Below are positions 1-8,322 of a stretch of DNA of 24,684 nt, one piece after another; within the stretch, counting starts at the first letter, position 1; each line of letters begins with the position of its first letter. A program made the translations under genes and the position numbers. The notes under the pieces were generated by a model. The model did not search any database, was not told the DNA's origin, and saw nothing but the letters and a program-made list of their open reading frames with translations. The DNA is taken from the NCBI GenBank assembly GCA_964523735.1, contig CAZFYZ010000053.1, positions 1-24,684 on the forward strand. Reading direction: 5' to 3'. This stretch comes from CAZFYZ01 sp964523735 (GTDB lineage: Bacteria > Armatimonadota > UBA5829).

Positions 1-92
1 CAGTGGGATGACGCTTACCGACCAAAGCAATCTACACACAAGGCTTGACGCTACCCGAAGGCCACCCGGCTGAGCACTAAGTACTCGCTTTC

Positions 93-101
93 TGCTATAA
101 T
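93..101 (+). promoter_or_regulatory. Extended -10 promoter of recQ
   Basis: The sequence TGCTATAAT is a consensus extended -10 element (TG, one base, TATAAT at 96-101). Transcription would start near 108, about 42 bases before the TTG start of recQ. No good -35 hexamer sits at the usual distance, which is tolerated by extended -10 promoters. A near-perfect dyad (GAGCACT-A-AGTACTC, 72-86, one mismatched pair) lies just upstream over the -35 region and could be an operator; it does not resemble a LexA box. Confidence 0.5.
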
Positions 102-149
102 CCTTGAGGTTGTTTACCACGCCAACTCTCGAGATCAGGGGTTGCCTCT

Positions 150-3100
150 TTGACTCAGACCAGCCAGGTTCAGCCATCCAACGATCTTCTCAAGTCCGCG
201 TTCGGCTTTGACAGCTTCAGACCCGGGCAGGCGGAGGCGATATCAGCGCTGCTCGCAGGCGAGAACGCCGTGGTCGTGATGCCGACCGGGGCGGGAAAGT
301 CGCTGGTGTATCAGTTCACCGCGATGGCGCAGGAGGGAACCGCGCTGGTGATCTCTCCGCTGATCTCGCTGATGCAGGACCAGGTGTCGAGCCTTGCGCG
401 CCGAAGGATCCCCGCCACATTCATCAACAGTTCTGTCGCATCGATGGAGCAGTCCGAGCGCATCGATGATATGGCCTACGGGCGCTATCGGCTGGTCTAC
501 GTCGCGCCGGAGAGACTCAGGAGCACTGCGTTCAAGCGTGCGCTGGGGATGAGCAAGATCAGCCTGCTGGCGATCGATGAGGCGCACTGCATATCCCAGT
601 GGGGCCACGACTTCCGGCCCGATTACCTGCAGATCGCCGAGGCGCGGCGGGCGATGGGCAACCCGCTGACTGCAGCACTCACCGCGACCGCTACCCCCCG
701 TGTGCGGACGGATGTCGCCAATATGCTGGGTCTAGATCCCGTCAAGCATATCGTGACAGGGTTCAACCGTCCGAATCTCTCCTTCGAGATCAGCTATGCC
801 TCCGATGTGCCGGGCAAGATGCGGGCTCTCCTTGCTCTCGTCGGTGAAGTAGACGAAGGCGGCGCGATCGTCTACACCGGGACGCGGCGCGATGCGGAGG
901 AGGTGGCGGAGTTCGTCCGCCACAGCGCAGACGTCGACGCCAAGTTCTACCACGCCGGGATGCCCTCGGACGAGCGCACGGCGGTGCAGGACTCGTTCAT
1001 GTCGGGGACTCTGCCTGTTGTGGTCGCCACGAATGCTTTCGGGATGGGAATCGACAGGCCGGACGTGAGGCTGGTGGTGCATTTCTCGCTCACGGGGTCA
1101 CTTGAGGAGTATTACCAGGAAGCAGGCCGCGCCGGGCGAGACGGGCAACCCGCGAGAGCTGTGCTGCTGTACTCGCCCAAGGACCGCGCGCTGCAGGAGT
1201 TCTTCATCGAGCAGAGCCAGCTCAAGATCGAGGACCTGAAGCGGCTGCATGCCGCGATTGTCGAGATGAGTCGCGAACAGAAGTGGTTCACGCACGACGA
1301 CCTCTCGATAGCAACGCGGCTAATGGATGCCCAGGTGAGGGTAGCGCTCTCGCAGCTCGAAGCGGCCGGCGCGGTCACGATGGGCGCGAACGAAGGCTAT
1401 AGGATGCAGATCGCGCCGGGCGAATGGAAAGCTGGTCAGGTTAGGGCCGTGGCCGAGCGGTCGCAGTCGCATCTGAACCACAAGCGCATCCAGCTCGAGC
1501 AAATGGTCAACTACTCCGAGTCCAATGACTGCCGGCGGAAGATCATTCTCGCGCACTTCGGCGATTCGAGCCCGGCGGAAGCGCCCAGGTGCTGCGACAA
1601 CTGCATCGTGCGCGCGTCGGCTAAAGCATCACTCGCCTCATCCGATTCGCCTGTCCGCAGAAGAGAGCTTTCTGAGCTAACGAGGGAGAACAAGACTGCC
1701 CTCTTGATCATAGATGCGGTTCGGCGGATGCCTTGGGAGGTCGGGGTAGGTAAGCTTACGAAGATTCTCTCCGGCTCGCATGCGAAGGACGTCAGCGAGC
1801 TTGGCTACGACAAGATCAAGTGCTACGGCAAGCTCAAAGTGTTCTCGCGTGACGAGGTCAAGGGGCTGATCGAGCAGGTGGTCGGCCTCGGCTACCTGAA
1901 GCCGGTCGGCGGCAAGCTGCCCGTGCTGAGGATCACCAACACCGGCCTTGCCGCGCTGGAGACCAACGAGCCGATCCCGCTCAAGTTCCCGAGGCAGGTG
2001 TTCCCGCGCCAGGTAGAGCGTGCGGCAAAGAGGAAGTCTCGGCCGATCGGCGAGGCTGTCGAGATAACTACGCGCATGTTCGAGGAGGGAGTACGGCCCG
2101 AGAAGATCGCGAGCGAGCGAGGCCTCAGCACCGCCACCATCTACACGCACCTCTCTCGGCTGATCGCGGACGGGCGAACAACGCTGGACCAAGTCGTCTC
2201 TGCTGACGCCGTTTCCCACATCCGCAACGCAATCGAGACCGTCGGCGACACCTCGCGCCTTGCGCCGATCAAGGTTCTGCTGCCGGATTCGATCAGCTAT
2301 GGCGAGATCGAGTGCGTGCTGGCCGCGGATGGGCTGTCGGGCGGTATCCGAACCGATGACGAGTCAGATGATCCGCCGGGCCGGCGGGTCTATGCACTGG
2401 GAGAGACCGGTTCGCCTGAGGCAGTGCCCGAACTTGCTGCCGCTCTGTCGGATTCCGACGGAAACATACGCCGATTGGCGGCGTCGGCGCTTGGCAAGAT
2501 CGGTGACCGCTCAGGCACTCAGCCGCTGCTCGACCTGCTGACAAGAGAGAAACTGCCACAGGTAAGGCAGTATGCAGTGAAGGCGCTGGGGAAGATTGGG
2601 GACTCTGCGGCGCTCGAGGCGCTCCAGAAGGTCGCCGAGAGCCAGGATGAGGCCGAGTATACGCGCACGGCGGCGTCAGTCGCTATGAGACGCATGGGCG
2701 CTTCCACGAAAGACCCCGTGGCAGAGTTCCTTTCGCGCAACCACCCCAAACCCCTGCTGGGGCCATGGAAAGCCGGCTGGGCGCTGGGATTCCACAGCTC
2801 GTATTCGGGGTCCGACTGGGGCCGCAGCGGCGTTGGCGAACTGACGTATCGGCTGAAGTATCGCTCGGATAGATCCGCCATCAAGCCGCTTGTGGAACAG
2901 GCTGTGGCGTTGTGCGGGAAGCATCCTGATCTTGCGCAGGTGGACGCGATCGTGCCTGTCCCGCCGACTGCAACTCGAGCGTTCGAACCGGTGCTGATGT
3001 TCGCAGGAGCACTGGGAGCGGAGCTAGGGCTACCGGTGAGATCGGCGGTCACACGGCAGAAGCTGGCCCAGCCCCAGAAGGAGATGCGGACCACCGCGCA

Positions 3101-3287
3101 GAAGCGCTCGAACGTCGCGCGGGCATTCGCGGCATCGCAGGAGGTCAGGGGGAAGCGCGTGCTGATCGTGGACGATCTCTACGACTCCGGCGCGACCATC
3201 GAGGAGATCGCACGGGTCCTGCGAGGCGCGGGGGCTAAGTCCATCTGCGTGCTCACTCTCACGCGGACGATACATTCGGATCGGTAG
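150..3287 (+). CDS. recQ: RecQ helicase fused to HEAT repeats and a ComFC-like phosphoribosyltransferase domain
   Basis: This is an ATP-dependent 3'-5' DNA helicase of the RecQ family with an unusual tail. In the 1045 residues I see Walker A MPTGAGKS (44-51), the DEAH box (143-146), helicase motif VI EAGRAGRDG (324-332), and RecQ zinc cysteines C461, C481, C482 and C485 in the WRN-like CCxxC spacing. An RQC winged-helix region follows (about 510-600), then a helix-turn-helix like those at RecQ C-termini (about 632-680) and two or three HEAT/PBS-type repeats (about 754-850, LGKIGD twice). The last part (about 930-1040) is a type I PRTase of ComFC style, with VPVPP, the Q-K-R-NV-AF signature and the PRPP loop IVDDLYDSGAT (1006-1016). 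Ordinary RecQ is about 600-700 residues. The ComFC zinc finger is absent. Start TTG at 150 has AGGGG upstream. The helicase call is secure; the tail's role is inferred. Confidence 0.93.
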   Translation: MTQTSQVQPSNDLLKSAFGFDSFRPGQAEAISALLAGENAVVVMPTGAGKSLVYQFTAMAQEGTALVISPLISLMQDQVSSLARRRIPATFINSSVASMEQSERIDDMAYGRYRLVYVAPERLRSTAFKRALGMSKISLLAIDEAHCISQWGHDFRPDYLQIAEARRAMGNPLTAALTATATPRVRTDVANMLGLDPVKHIVTGFNRPNLSFEISYASDVPGKMRALLALVGEVDEGGAIVYTGTRRDAEEVAEFVRHSADVDAKFYHAGMPSDERTAVQDSFMSGTLPVVVATNAFGMGIDRPDVRLVVHFSLTGSLEEYYQEAGRAGRDGQPARAVLLYSPKDRALQEFFIEQSQLKIEDLKRLHAAIVEMSREQKWFTHDDLSIATRLMDAQVRVALSQLEAAGAVTMGANEGYRMQIAPGEWKAGQVRAVAERSQSHLNHKRIQLEQMVNYSESNDCRRKIILAHFGDSSPAEAPRCCDNCIVRASAKASLASSDSPVRRRELSELTRENKTALLIIDAVRRMPWEVGVGKLTKILSGSHAKDVSELGYDKIKCYGKLKVFSRDEVKGLIEQVVGLGYLKPVGGKLPVLRITNTGLAALETNEPIPLKFPRQVFPRQVERAAKRKSRPIGEAVEITTRMFEEGVRPEKIASERGLSTATIYTHLSRLIADGRTTLDQVVSADAVSHIRNAIETVGDTSRLAPIKVLLPDSISYGEIECVLAADGLSGGIRTDDESDDPPGRRVYALGETGSPEAVPELAAALSDSDGNIRRLAASALGKIGDRSGTQPLLDLLTREKLPQVRQYAVKALGKIGDSAALEALQKVAESQDEAEYTRTAASVAMRRMGASTKDPVAEFLSRNHPKPLLGPWKAGWALGFHSSYSGSDWGRSGVGELTYRLKYRSDRSAIKPLVEQAVALCGKHPDLAQVDAIVPVPPTATRAFEPVLMFAGALGAELGLPVRSAVTRQKLAQPQKEMRTTAQKRSNVARAFAASQEVRGKRVLIVDDLYDSGATIEEIARVLRGAGAKSICVLTLTRTIHSDR

Positions 3288-3296
3288 TTCCTCTTG

Positions 3297-3422
3297 TCAC
3301 GAAAGCACGAAAGGACGAAAAAACGAAGGGAAGGGACAGGAATCGCGAAATCTAGAATGACAGAAACCTGGAACGGGATCTCGTGCTTTCTCCATTTCGT
3401 GTTTTCGTGATTAGTCCCTTCC
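3297..3422. repeat. CGAAA-rich palindromic repeat, copy A
   Basis: The recQ-dprA gap holds an imperfect inverted repeat. The left arm is CACGAAAGCACGAAAGGACG and onward. The right arm contains TTTCGTGTTTTCGTGATTAG and ends AGTCCCTTCC, so on the other strand it begins GGAAGGGACTAATCACGAAA. The same end motif and CGAAA phasing recur at 14219-14395 and 23464-23604. The inner CGCGAAAGCCCGAAA palindrome seen in those copies is degenerate here (AATCGCGAAA at 3340-3349 only). The element ends just before the ribosome binding site of dprA. Confidence 0.75.
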
Positions 3423-3438
3423 GGTGAAAGGTGGTTGG

Positions 3439-4329
3439 ATGAGCAAGGCGCATTATATGGCGTTGACGAAGGTCTCGGGGGTTGGCGGGGTGACGGCGAG
3501 GAAGCTGGTCGAGCGGTTCGGCTCGATCTCCCGCGCGTTCGACGCTGATGACATAGAGCTGGCGGCTGTCCCGCGAGTGACACCGGACGTGATCTCGGCG
3601 ATGCGCGAGGTCGATCTGGATCAAGTCGAGTCTGAGATCGAGGCGCTGGACGATGAGGGCATTCGCGTCCTCACCTGGGACGATGACGATTACCCCGAGA
3701 ACCTGCGCTCCGCGCCGGATGCGCCCTTCCTGCTCTATGCGGCGGGCAAGGTGAAGCCGGAGGATGCGCGCGCGGTCGCAGTTGTCGGCTCACGGGAGGC
3801 TTCGGAGCAGGGCATCGAGTGTGCTCAGAGCATTGCGCGCGGACTTGCCGAGGCGGGGTTCACGATTGTGAGCGGCCTTGCGCCGGGTATCGACGGCGCG
3901 GGGCATCGTGGCGCGCTCGAGTCGGACGAGGGGCGAACGCTCGCGGTTCTCGGCTCCGGGCTTCGCATCGTGCACGTTCGGGAGAACAGGGAGATGGCGG
4001 AGGAGATCGTCTCACGAGGCGCTATCTTGAGCGATTACCACCCCAACACCCCTCCCAGCGGGCAGAGCTTGATGTCCCGCAACCGGATCATCAGCGGGCT
4101 CAGCCTGGCAATCATCGTGGTCGAGGCCGGCCCGCGTAGCGGGAGCATGGACACAGCCGAGCGCGCGCGGAAGCAGGGCCGCAAGCTCCTCGCCGTCCCC
4201 GGCAGCCCCGGCACCGACGCACTTATCCGGTCAGGCGCCCAGAGCATCGACTGCAAAGACATCGACGGCATCGTCGCCCTCATCGAAGAGCCAGACAAGC
4301 AGCCGGAGGGGCAGTTGGGGCTGTTCTAG
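3439..4329 (+). CDS. dprA: DNA processing protein DprA (Smf)
   Basis: DprA binds incoming single-stranded DNA and loads RecA during natural transformation; it is also present in many bacteria not known to be competent. The 296-residue protein starts with a helix-hairpin-helix region (LTKVSGVGGVTARKLVERFG). The Rossmann-like core follows, with VVGSREAS, SGLAPGIDGAGHRGAL, LGSGL, SRNRIISGLS, VVEAGPRSGSMDTA and VPGSPGTDALIRSGA, all in family order. The usual C-terminal winged helix (DML1-like) seems to be missing, since the protein ends about 20 residues after the core at QLGLF. I chose ATG 3439 because AAAGGTGG (3427-3434) is well placed for it; GTG 3424 is the longer alternative. It lies 151 bases after recQ on the same strand, separated by repeat copy A. 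Confidence 0.93.
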   Translation: MSKAHYMALTKVSGVGGVTARKLVERFGSISRAFDADDIELAAVPRVTPDVISAMREVDLDQVESEIEALDDEGIRVLTWDDDDYPENLRSAPDAPFLLYAAGKVKPEDARAVAVVGSREASEQGIECAQSIARGLAEAGFTIVSGLAPGIDGAGHRGALESDEGRTLAVLGSGLRIVHVRENREMAEEIVSRGAILSDYHPNTPPSGQSLMSRNRIISGLSLAIIVVEAGPRSGSMDTAERARKQGRKLLAVPGSPGTDALIRSGAQSIDCKDIDGIVALIEEPDKQPEGQLGLF

Positions 4330-4346
4330 CGGCCGCAGACCAACCT

Positions 4347-4408
4347 CTTGTAGTCGGCGTCTCTGACGCCTCGGTCCGTGATCTGGGGTCGGAGACCCCT
4401 GCTACAGC
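4347..4408. repeat. Solo TTGTAG...CTACAG two-hairpin element
   Basis: A single copy of the element that forms the array at 9602-9912. The outer arms CTTGTAG (4347-4353) and GCTACAG (4401-4407) can pair. Inside are two perfect hairpins: GGCGTC-tct-GACGCC (4356-4370) and GGGGTC-gga-GACCCC (4385-4399). The predicted fold is a three-way junction. It lies between dprA and tex, ending about 7 bases before the ribosome binding site of tex. Confidence 0.75.
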
Positions 4409-4422
4409 CACGTTGGAGAAGT

Positions 4423-6567
4423 ATGAACGACAGACACATCAACACGATCGCAAAGGAACTCAATCTCAACCCTCGGCAGGTGCATGCGACTGCGGAGCTG
4501 TTGGAGCAGGATGCGACGGTGCCGTTTATCGCGAGGTATCGCAAGGAGGCGACTGGGTCGCTGGACGAGGTTGCGATTACCGCTATACGGGATCGGCTCT
4601 CTCAGTTGGCGGAGCTGGACAAACGGCGGGAGGCGATTCTCGAGTCGCTGACGGAGCGCAAACTACTGACCGACGAGCTTGCCGCGCAGATAGCCGCCGC
4701 CGGAACGATGGCGGAGTTGGAGGACACATATCTGCCATATCGTCCCAAGCGCCGTACTCGCGCGACTATCGCCCGCGAGAAAGGCCTCGAGCCGCTCGCG
4801 CAGTTGCTGATGATTCAGAACGCGAAGACTGATCCGGTGGCCGAGGCAGCCGCGTTTGTGGACCCGGAGAAGGGAGTCGCATCGGCGGATGAGGCTCTGG
4901 CGGGTGCGAGGGATATCATCGCCGAGACCGTCAGCGAGGATCAGCAGGCCCGCGCGCGAATGCGGGAGCTGTATGCGTCCAGCGGATCGATCGTCTCCAA
5001 GGTGGCCAAGGACAAGCAGGAAGAGGGCGCCAAGTATAGGGACTACTTCGAGTGGTCGGAGCCGCTCGCGAGCGCGCCGTCGCATCGGGTGCTTGCGATG
5101 CTGAGAGGCGAGAAAGAGGGGTTCTTGCGCGTTCATGCCGGTCCGGCTGATGAGCAGGCTGTCGATCTGCTGCGCCGCCGGTTTGTGCGGGGGCAGTCGC
5201 CGGCGTCAGAACAGGTCGATCTCGCGGTCGAGGATGGCTACAAACGTCTGCTGGGGCCGTCGATGGAGACGGAGATACGCTCCGAGCTGAAGCGCCGCGC
5301 CGATCAGGAAGCGATTCGTGTGTTCGCGGGTAACCTGCGCGAGCTGCTTCTTTCGCCGCCGCTGGGCGGGAAGAAGGTACTAGCGATCGACCCCGGCTTC
5401 CGCACCGGCTGTAAGCTCGTTTGCCTCGATACGCAGGGGAAGCTGGTGCACAACGAGACCATTTACCCACACACTGGCGAGCGGCAGGCGGCGCAGGCAG
5501 GCAAGACGGTCCTGGAGCTGTGCAAGCGGTTTGGGGTCGAGGTCATCGCCATCGGCAATGGCACCGCAAGCCGCGAGACCGAAGCCTTCATCCATGCGCT
5601 GGGGCTAGCCAAAGATGTCCCGGTCGTGATGGTGAACGAAAGCGGCGCGTCGATCTACTCGGCGTCAGAGGTTGCGCGCGAGGAGTTCCCGGACTATGAC
5701 ATCACGGTTCGCGGAGCTGTCTCGATAGGCCGTCGGCTGATGGACCCGCTGGCCGAGCTGGTCAAGATCGACCCGAAGTCTATTGGCGTGGGGCAGTACC
5801 AGCACGACGTTGACCAATCCGAGCTCAAGCAGAGCCTGGATGATGTGGTGGAGAGCTGCGTCAACGGCGTCGGAGTGGATGTCAACACGGCGAGCAAACA
5901 GCTCCTGACCTATGTCAGCGGCCTGGGGCCGGGACTCGCGGGCAACATAGTGAAGTTTCGCGACGAGAACGGGCCGTTCAGCTCACGCCAGCAGCTCAAG
6001 AAGGTCAAGGGCCTCGGCCCAAAGGCATTCGAGCAAGCCGCCGGCTTCTTGCGCGTGAGAGATGGCAAGAACCCACTCGACGCCAGTGCGGTTCACCCGG
6101 AGAGCTATCATATAGTGGACCGGATGAGCGCAGATCTCGGCTGCAAAGTGATGGATCTGATGCGCGACGAGCAGCTTCGACGGCGGATCAAGCCGGAGTC
6201 GTATGTCTCAGATATCGTGGGCCTCCCCACCCTGCGCGACATCATGGACGAACTCGCCAAGCCCGGCCGCGACCCCCGCGAGCAGTTCGAAGTGTTCAGG
6301 TTCGCAGACGGAATCGAGAAGATCGAGGACCTCAAGCCCGGAATGAAGCTGCCTGGCATCGTGACCAACGTGACCGCGTTCGGAGCCTTTGTGGACGTGG
6401 GAGTGCATCAGGATGGGCTGGTCCACATCAGCCGCCTCGCGAACAAATTCGTCCGCGACCCCGCAGAAGTCGTCAAGGTCGGCCAGAGGGTGAACGTGAC
6501 AGTCGTGGAAGTGGACGTTCCGCGAAGGCGGGTGTCGCTTTCGATGAAGGGAGAGCGGGTTATGTAG
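4423..6567 (+). CDS. tex: Tex family transcription accessory / RNA-binding protein
   Basis: Tex is a conserved cytoplasmic nucleic-acid-binding protein related to eukaryotic Spt6; it is linked to transcription and RNA turnover. The 714-residue product has the usual length and order. The N-terminal helical region contains FIARYRKEATGSLDE (35-49). A YqgF/RNase H-like domain begins at VLAIDPGFRTG (about 319-329). The helix-hairpin-helix pair includes VNTASKQLLTYVSGLG and KVKGLGPKAFEQAAGFLR. The C-terminal S1 domain (about 635-714) contains GIVTNVTAFGAFVDVGVHQD and ends RRRVSLSMK. ATG 4423 is preceded by GGAG at 4415-4418; a start at 4378 would place 15 residues inside the repeat element and is unlikely. 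It follows dprA on the same strand. Confidence 0.96.
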   Translation: MNDRHINTIAKELNLNPRQVHATAELLEQDATVPFIARYRKEATGSLDEVAITAIRDRLSQLAELDKRREAILESLTERKLLTDELAAQIAAAGTMAELEDTYLPYRPKRRTRATIAREKGLEPLAQLLMIQNAKTDPVAEAAAFVDPEKGVASADEALAGARDIIAETVSEDQQARARMRELYASSGSIVSKVAKDKQEEGAKYRDYFEWSEPLASAPSHRVLAMLRGEKEGFLRVHAGPADEQAVDLLRRRFVRGQSPASEQVDLAVEDGYKRLLGPSMETEIRSELKRRADQEAIRVFAGNLRELLLSPPLGGKKVLAIDPGFRTGCKLVCLDTQGKLVHNETIYPHTGERQAAQAGKTVLELCKRFGVEVIAIGNGTASRETEAFIHALGLAKDVPVVMVNESGASIYSASEVAREEFPDYDITVRGAVSIGRRLMDPLAELVKIDPKSIGVGQYQHDVDQSELKQSLDDVVESCVNGVGVDVNTASKQLLTYVSGLGPGLAGNIVKFRDENGPFSSRQQLKKVKGLGPKAFEQAAGFLRVRDGKNPLDASAVHPESYHIVDRMSADLGCKVMDLMRDEQLRRRIKPESYVSDIVGLPTLRDIMDELAKPGRDPREQFEVFRFADGIEKIEDLKPGMKLPGIVTNVTAFGAFVDVGVHQDGLVHISRLANKFVRDPAEVVKVGQRVNVTVVEVDVPRRRVSLSMKGERVM

Positions 6568-6662
6568 GGCGGCGTTAGCTTGCTGATCGCTCGTCAGAAT
6601 CCCAGCAGGGGCTGTGTGGCGGACGGCGAACATAGCATAATGGAAACCTGTGAAAGGGTAAT
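6568..6662. other. Intergenic gap between tex and the CPBP gene
   Basis: This 95-base gap has no reading frame worth calling and none of the window's repeat elements. A CATAAT at 6636-6641 could be a -10 for the downstream gene, but no -35 of quality is placed with it. Confidence 0.4.
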
Positions 6663-7415
6663 GTGTCGATGATCAAGCTCCTGGTTATGACTCTGGCATT
6701 CGTGCTTATCGGAGCGGCCACAGCTGCTCTGTGTCGTCTGCTGAGGCTCAATCCTGTCTGCCCGAAGATCGGCAATCCCAGGCGCAGTGCCATATGCGCA
6801 CTAGTATCTGTCGCGTTGAGCATGCTCTTCATCACTCTCATCATGGTGGCCAATTCAGGAAACCATCAGCACGCAGTGGCGCAGAGTGAGGTACGTGAGT
6901 TCAACCTGGAATCTCAGGTGTTCTTGCTCATCGTCTACTTCTTGCCCATGGGGGTGATGCTCAGGCTGAACCGCGAAGGGGTTGGAAGCACCGGCCTTAC
7001 GACAAGGAGCCTCTGGAAGACTGTTGTCGTCGGGCTGTTCCTTGCGGCCACGGCACTCTCTTTAGGCAAAGGCGGCATTGCGGCACTTACGAATGTGAAG
7101 GGCCAGCTGCCGGTTATGCTTCTCTACTTTGGCACCATTGGGTTTGGGGAGGAGCTTCTCTTTAGAGGTTACCTGCAGACCCGAATGATAGCTTGGTTAG
7201 GTCAGGCACGAGGCTGGGTCGCGGCCTCAGCAGTCATGGCCCTGGCTCACATCCCAAGCAGAGCAATTGCAGAAGGAATGGACCTGCCGCAAGCTGTCAC
7301 ATCCTCAGCGGGGCTAATGCTTATCAGCATGCTGTGCGGATTTGTGATGCTGAGAACCGGCAGCGTTGTTGCCCCGACCATCTTTCACGCATTCCTCGAT
7401 TGGCCCCGCGCGTGA
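6663..7415 (+). CDS. CPBP family intramembrane metalloprotease
   Basis: This is a membrane protein of the CPBP (CAAX protease and bacteriocin-processing, Abi) family, related to eukaryotic Rce1, which cleaves substrates within the membrane. All signature motifs are present in 250 residues: the glutamate motif GEELLFRG (E163, E164, R168), the second motif ALAHIPS (H196), and the third motif HAFLDW (H242). Hydrophobic segments occur near 5-25, 43-63, 85-100, 118-140, 150-160, 185-197 and 215-240. Start is GTG 6663 with AAAGGG (6653-6658) four bases upstream; ATG 6669 is an equally possible start. The substrate is unknown. It precedes the SIMPL gene on the same strand, with a weak terminator-like hairpin between. 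Confidence 0.85.
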   Translation: MSMIKLLVMTLAFVLIGAATAALCRLLRLNPVCPKIGNPRRSAICALVSVALSMLFITLIMVANSGNHQHAVAQSEVREFNLESQVFLLIVYFLPMGVMLRLNREGVGSTGLTTRSLWKTVVVGLFLAATALSLGKGGIAALTNVKGQLPVMLLYFGTIGFGEELLFRGYLQTRMIAWLGQARGWVAASAVMALAHIPSRAIAEGMDLPQAVTSSAGLMLISMLCGFVMLRTGSVVAPTIFHAFLDWPRA

Positions 7416-7447
7416 GGTGTCTGACACGCCATGAATGGCTCGTTTTG
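7416..7447 (+). terminator. Weak terminator-like hairpin after the CPBP gene
   Basis: Directly after the stop codon come GGTGTC-tGACACGCC and a short GCCAT-ga-ATGGC hairpin followed by TCGTTTTG. The stem is short and the T-run only four bases, so intrinsic termination would be leaky at best. Confidence 0.25.
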
Positions 7448-7540
7448 TAGAGATTGAAGCTCAGGGCTCAAGCATGGGTCAGAACACTCAGCGAACAGTT
7501 GTTGCAATGTCAACGGCTAACCAAACTGGAGGATTATGAA

Positions 7541-8293
7541 ATGAACCTGTCACCAGCTCAGAAATCCCTGATCGTTGTAGTCGCCGTCGTGTGCGTGCTA
7601 TCCATTGCCGTCGCGGCTTGGGCCGTTGCTGCGTGGGGATTCTCGAGGGCAAAGACCAATACCTCTACGCGCGGCATTACGGTGAGTGATAGCGCCGAGG
7701 TCAAGGCTGATCCTGACGTAGCCTACGTCACGCTGGGCGTCGTCACAAAGAACAAGGATGCCGGACAGGCTGCCCGAGTCAACGCTGACAAGACGGCGGC
7801 GATCGTGGCTGCTGTTACGAAGATGGGCCTGCCGAAGTCGGGAATGAAGACTGTCGATTACTCGCTGCAGCCGGAGTATGACTACAACAGGGATCCATCT
7901 CCCATCGTTGGCTATACCGCAAGCAACGCAGTGAGCATAAGAACCACTGAACTGGCAGAAATCGGCAAGCTGATCGATGCAGCGATCCGAGCTGGGGCTA
8001 ACAATGTCAAGAACGTGAGCTTCGACGTGCAGGACAAGACCAAGCTGCGGCAGCGGGCGCTGGCCGAAGCTGTGAAGAAGGCGGATGGTAAGGCTCGAAC
8101 GATTGCAGAGGCAATGGGAGCGCGGATAGCCGGGCCGCTATCTGCCTCGGAGTATGTTGACTTCTACCAGCCCAGCTATAGCAACTACCGCATGCTTCGC
8201 GAGGCAAGCTCTGTCGAGGCAGCGCCGACGCCCATATCAGCCGGCAAGACCAAAGTGTCGGCGCAGGTGAAGATCGTCTACTCGATCAAGTAG
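7541..8293 (+). CDS. Membrane-anchored SIMPL (DUF541) domain protein
   Basis: The protein belongs to the SIMPL/DUF541 family, a periplasmic or cell-surface beta/alpha domain whose function is poorly defined; characterised members are linked to oxidative stress or membrane integrity. The 250-residue product has an N-terminal hydrophobic anchor (about residues 10-36). The SIMPL core follows: GITVSDSAEVKADPDVAYVTLGV, then NADKTAAIVAAVTKMGLPKSGMKTVDYSLQPEYDY, a VGYTASNAVSIRTTELAEIGKLIDAAIRAGANNV segment and C-terminal KVSAQVKIVYSIK. ATG 7541 is chosen because GGAGG (7528-7532) lies eight bases upstream; the longer frame from 7454 has no such site. No lipobox is seen. Confidence 0.85.
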   Translation: MNLSPAQKSLIVVVAVVCVLSIAVAAWAVAAWGFSRAKTNTSTRGITVSDSAEVKADPDVAYVTLGVVTKNKDAGQAARVNADKTAAIVAAVTKMGLPKSGMKTVDYSLQPEYDYNRDPSPIVGYTASNAVSIRTTELAEIGKLIDAAIRAGANNVKNVSFDVQDKTKLRQRALAEAVKKADGKARTIAEAMGARIAGPLSASEYVDFYQPSYSNYRMLREASSVEAAPTPISAGKTKVSAQVKIVYSIK

Positions 8294-8322
8294 TGACGCG
8301 CGCTGCCTGCTCCGGGTGCTTG

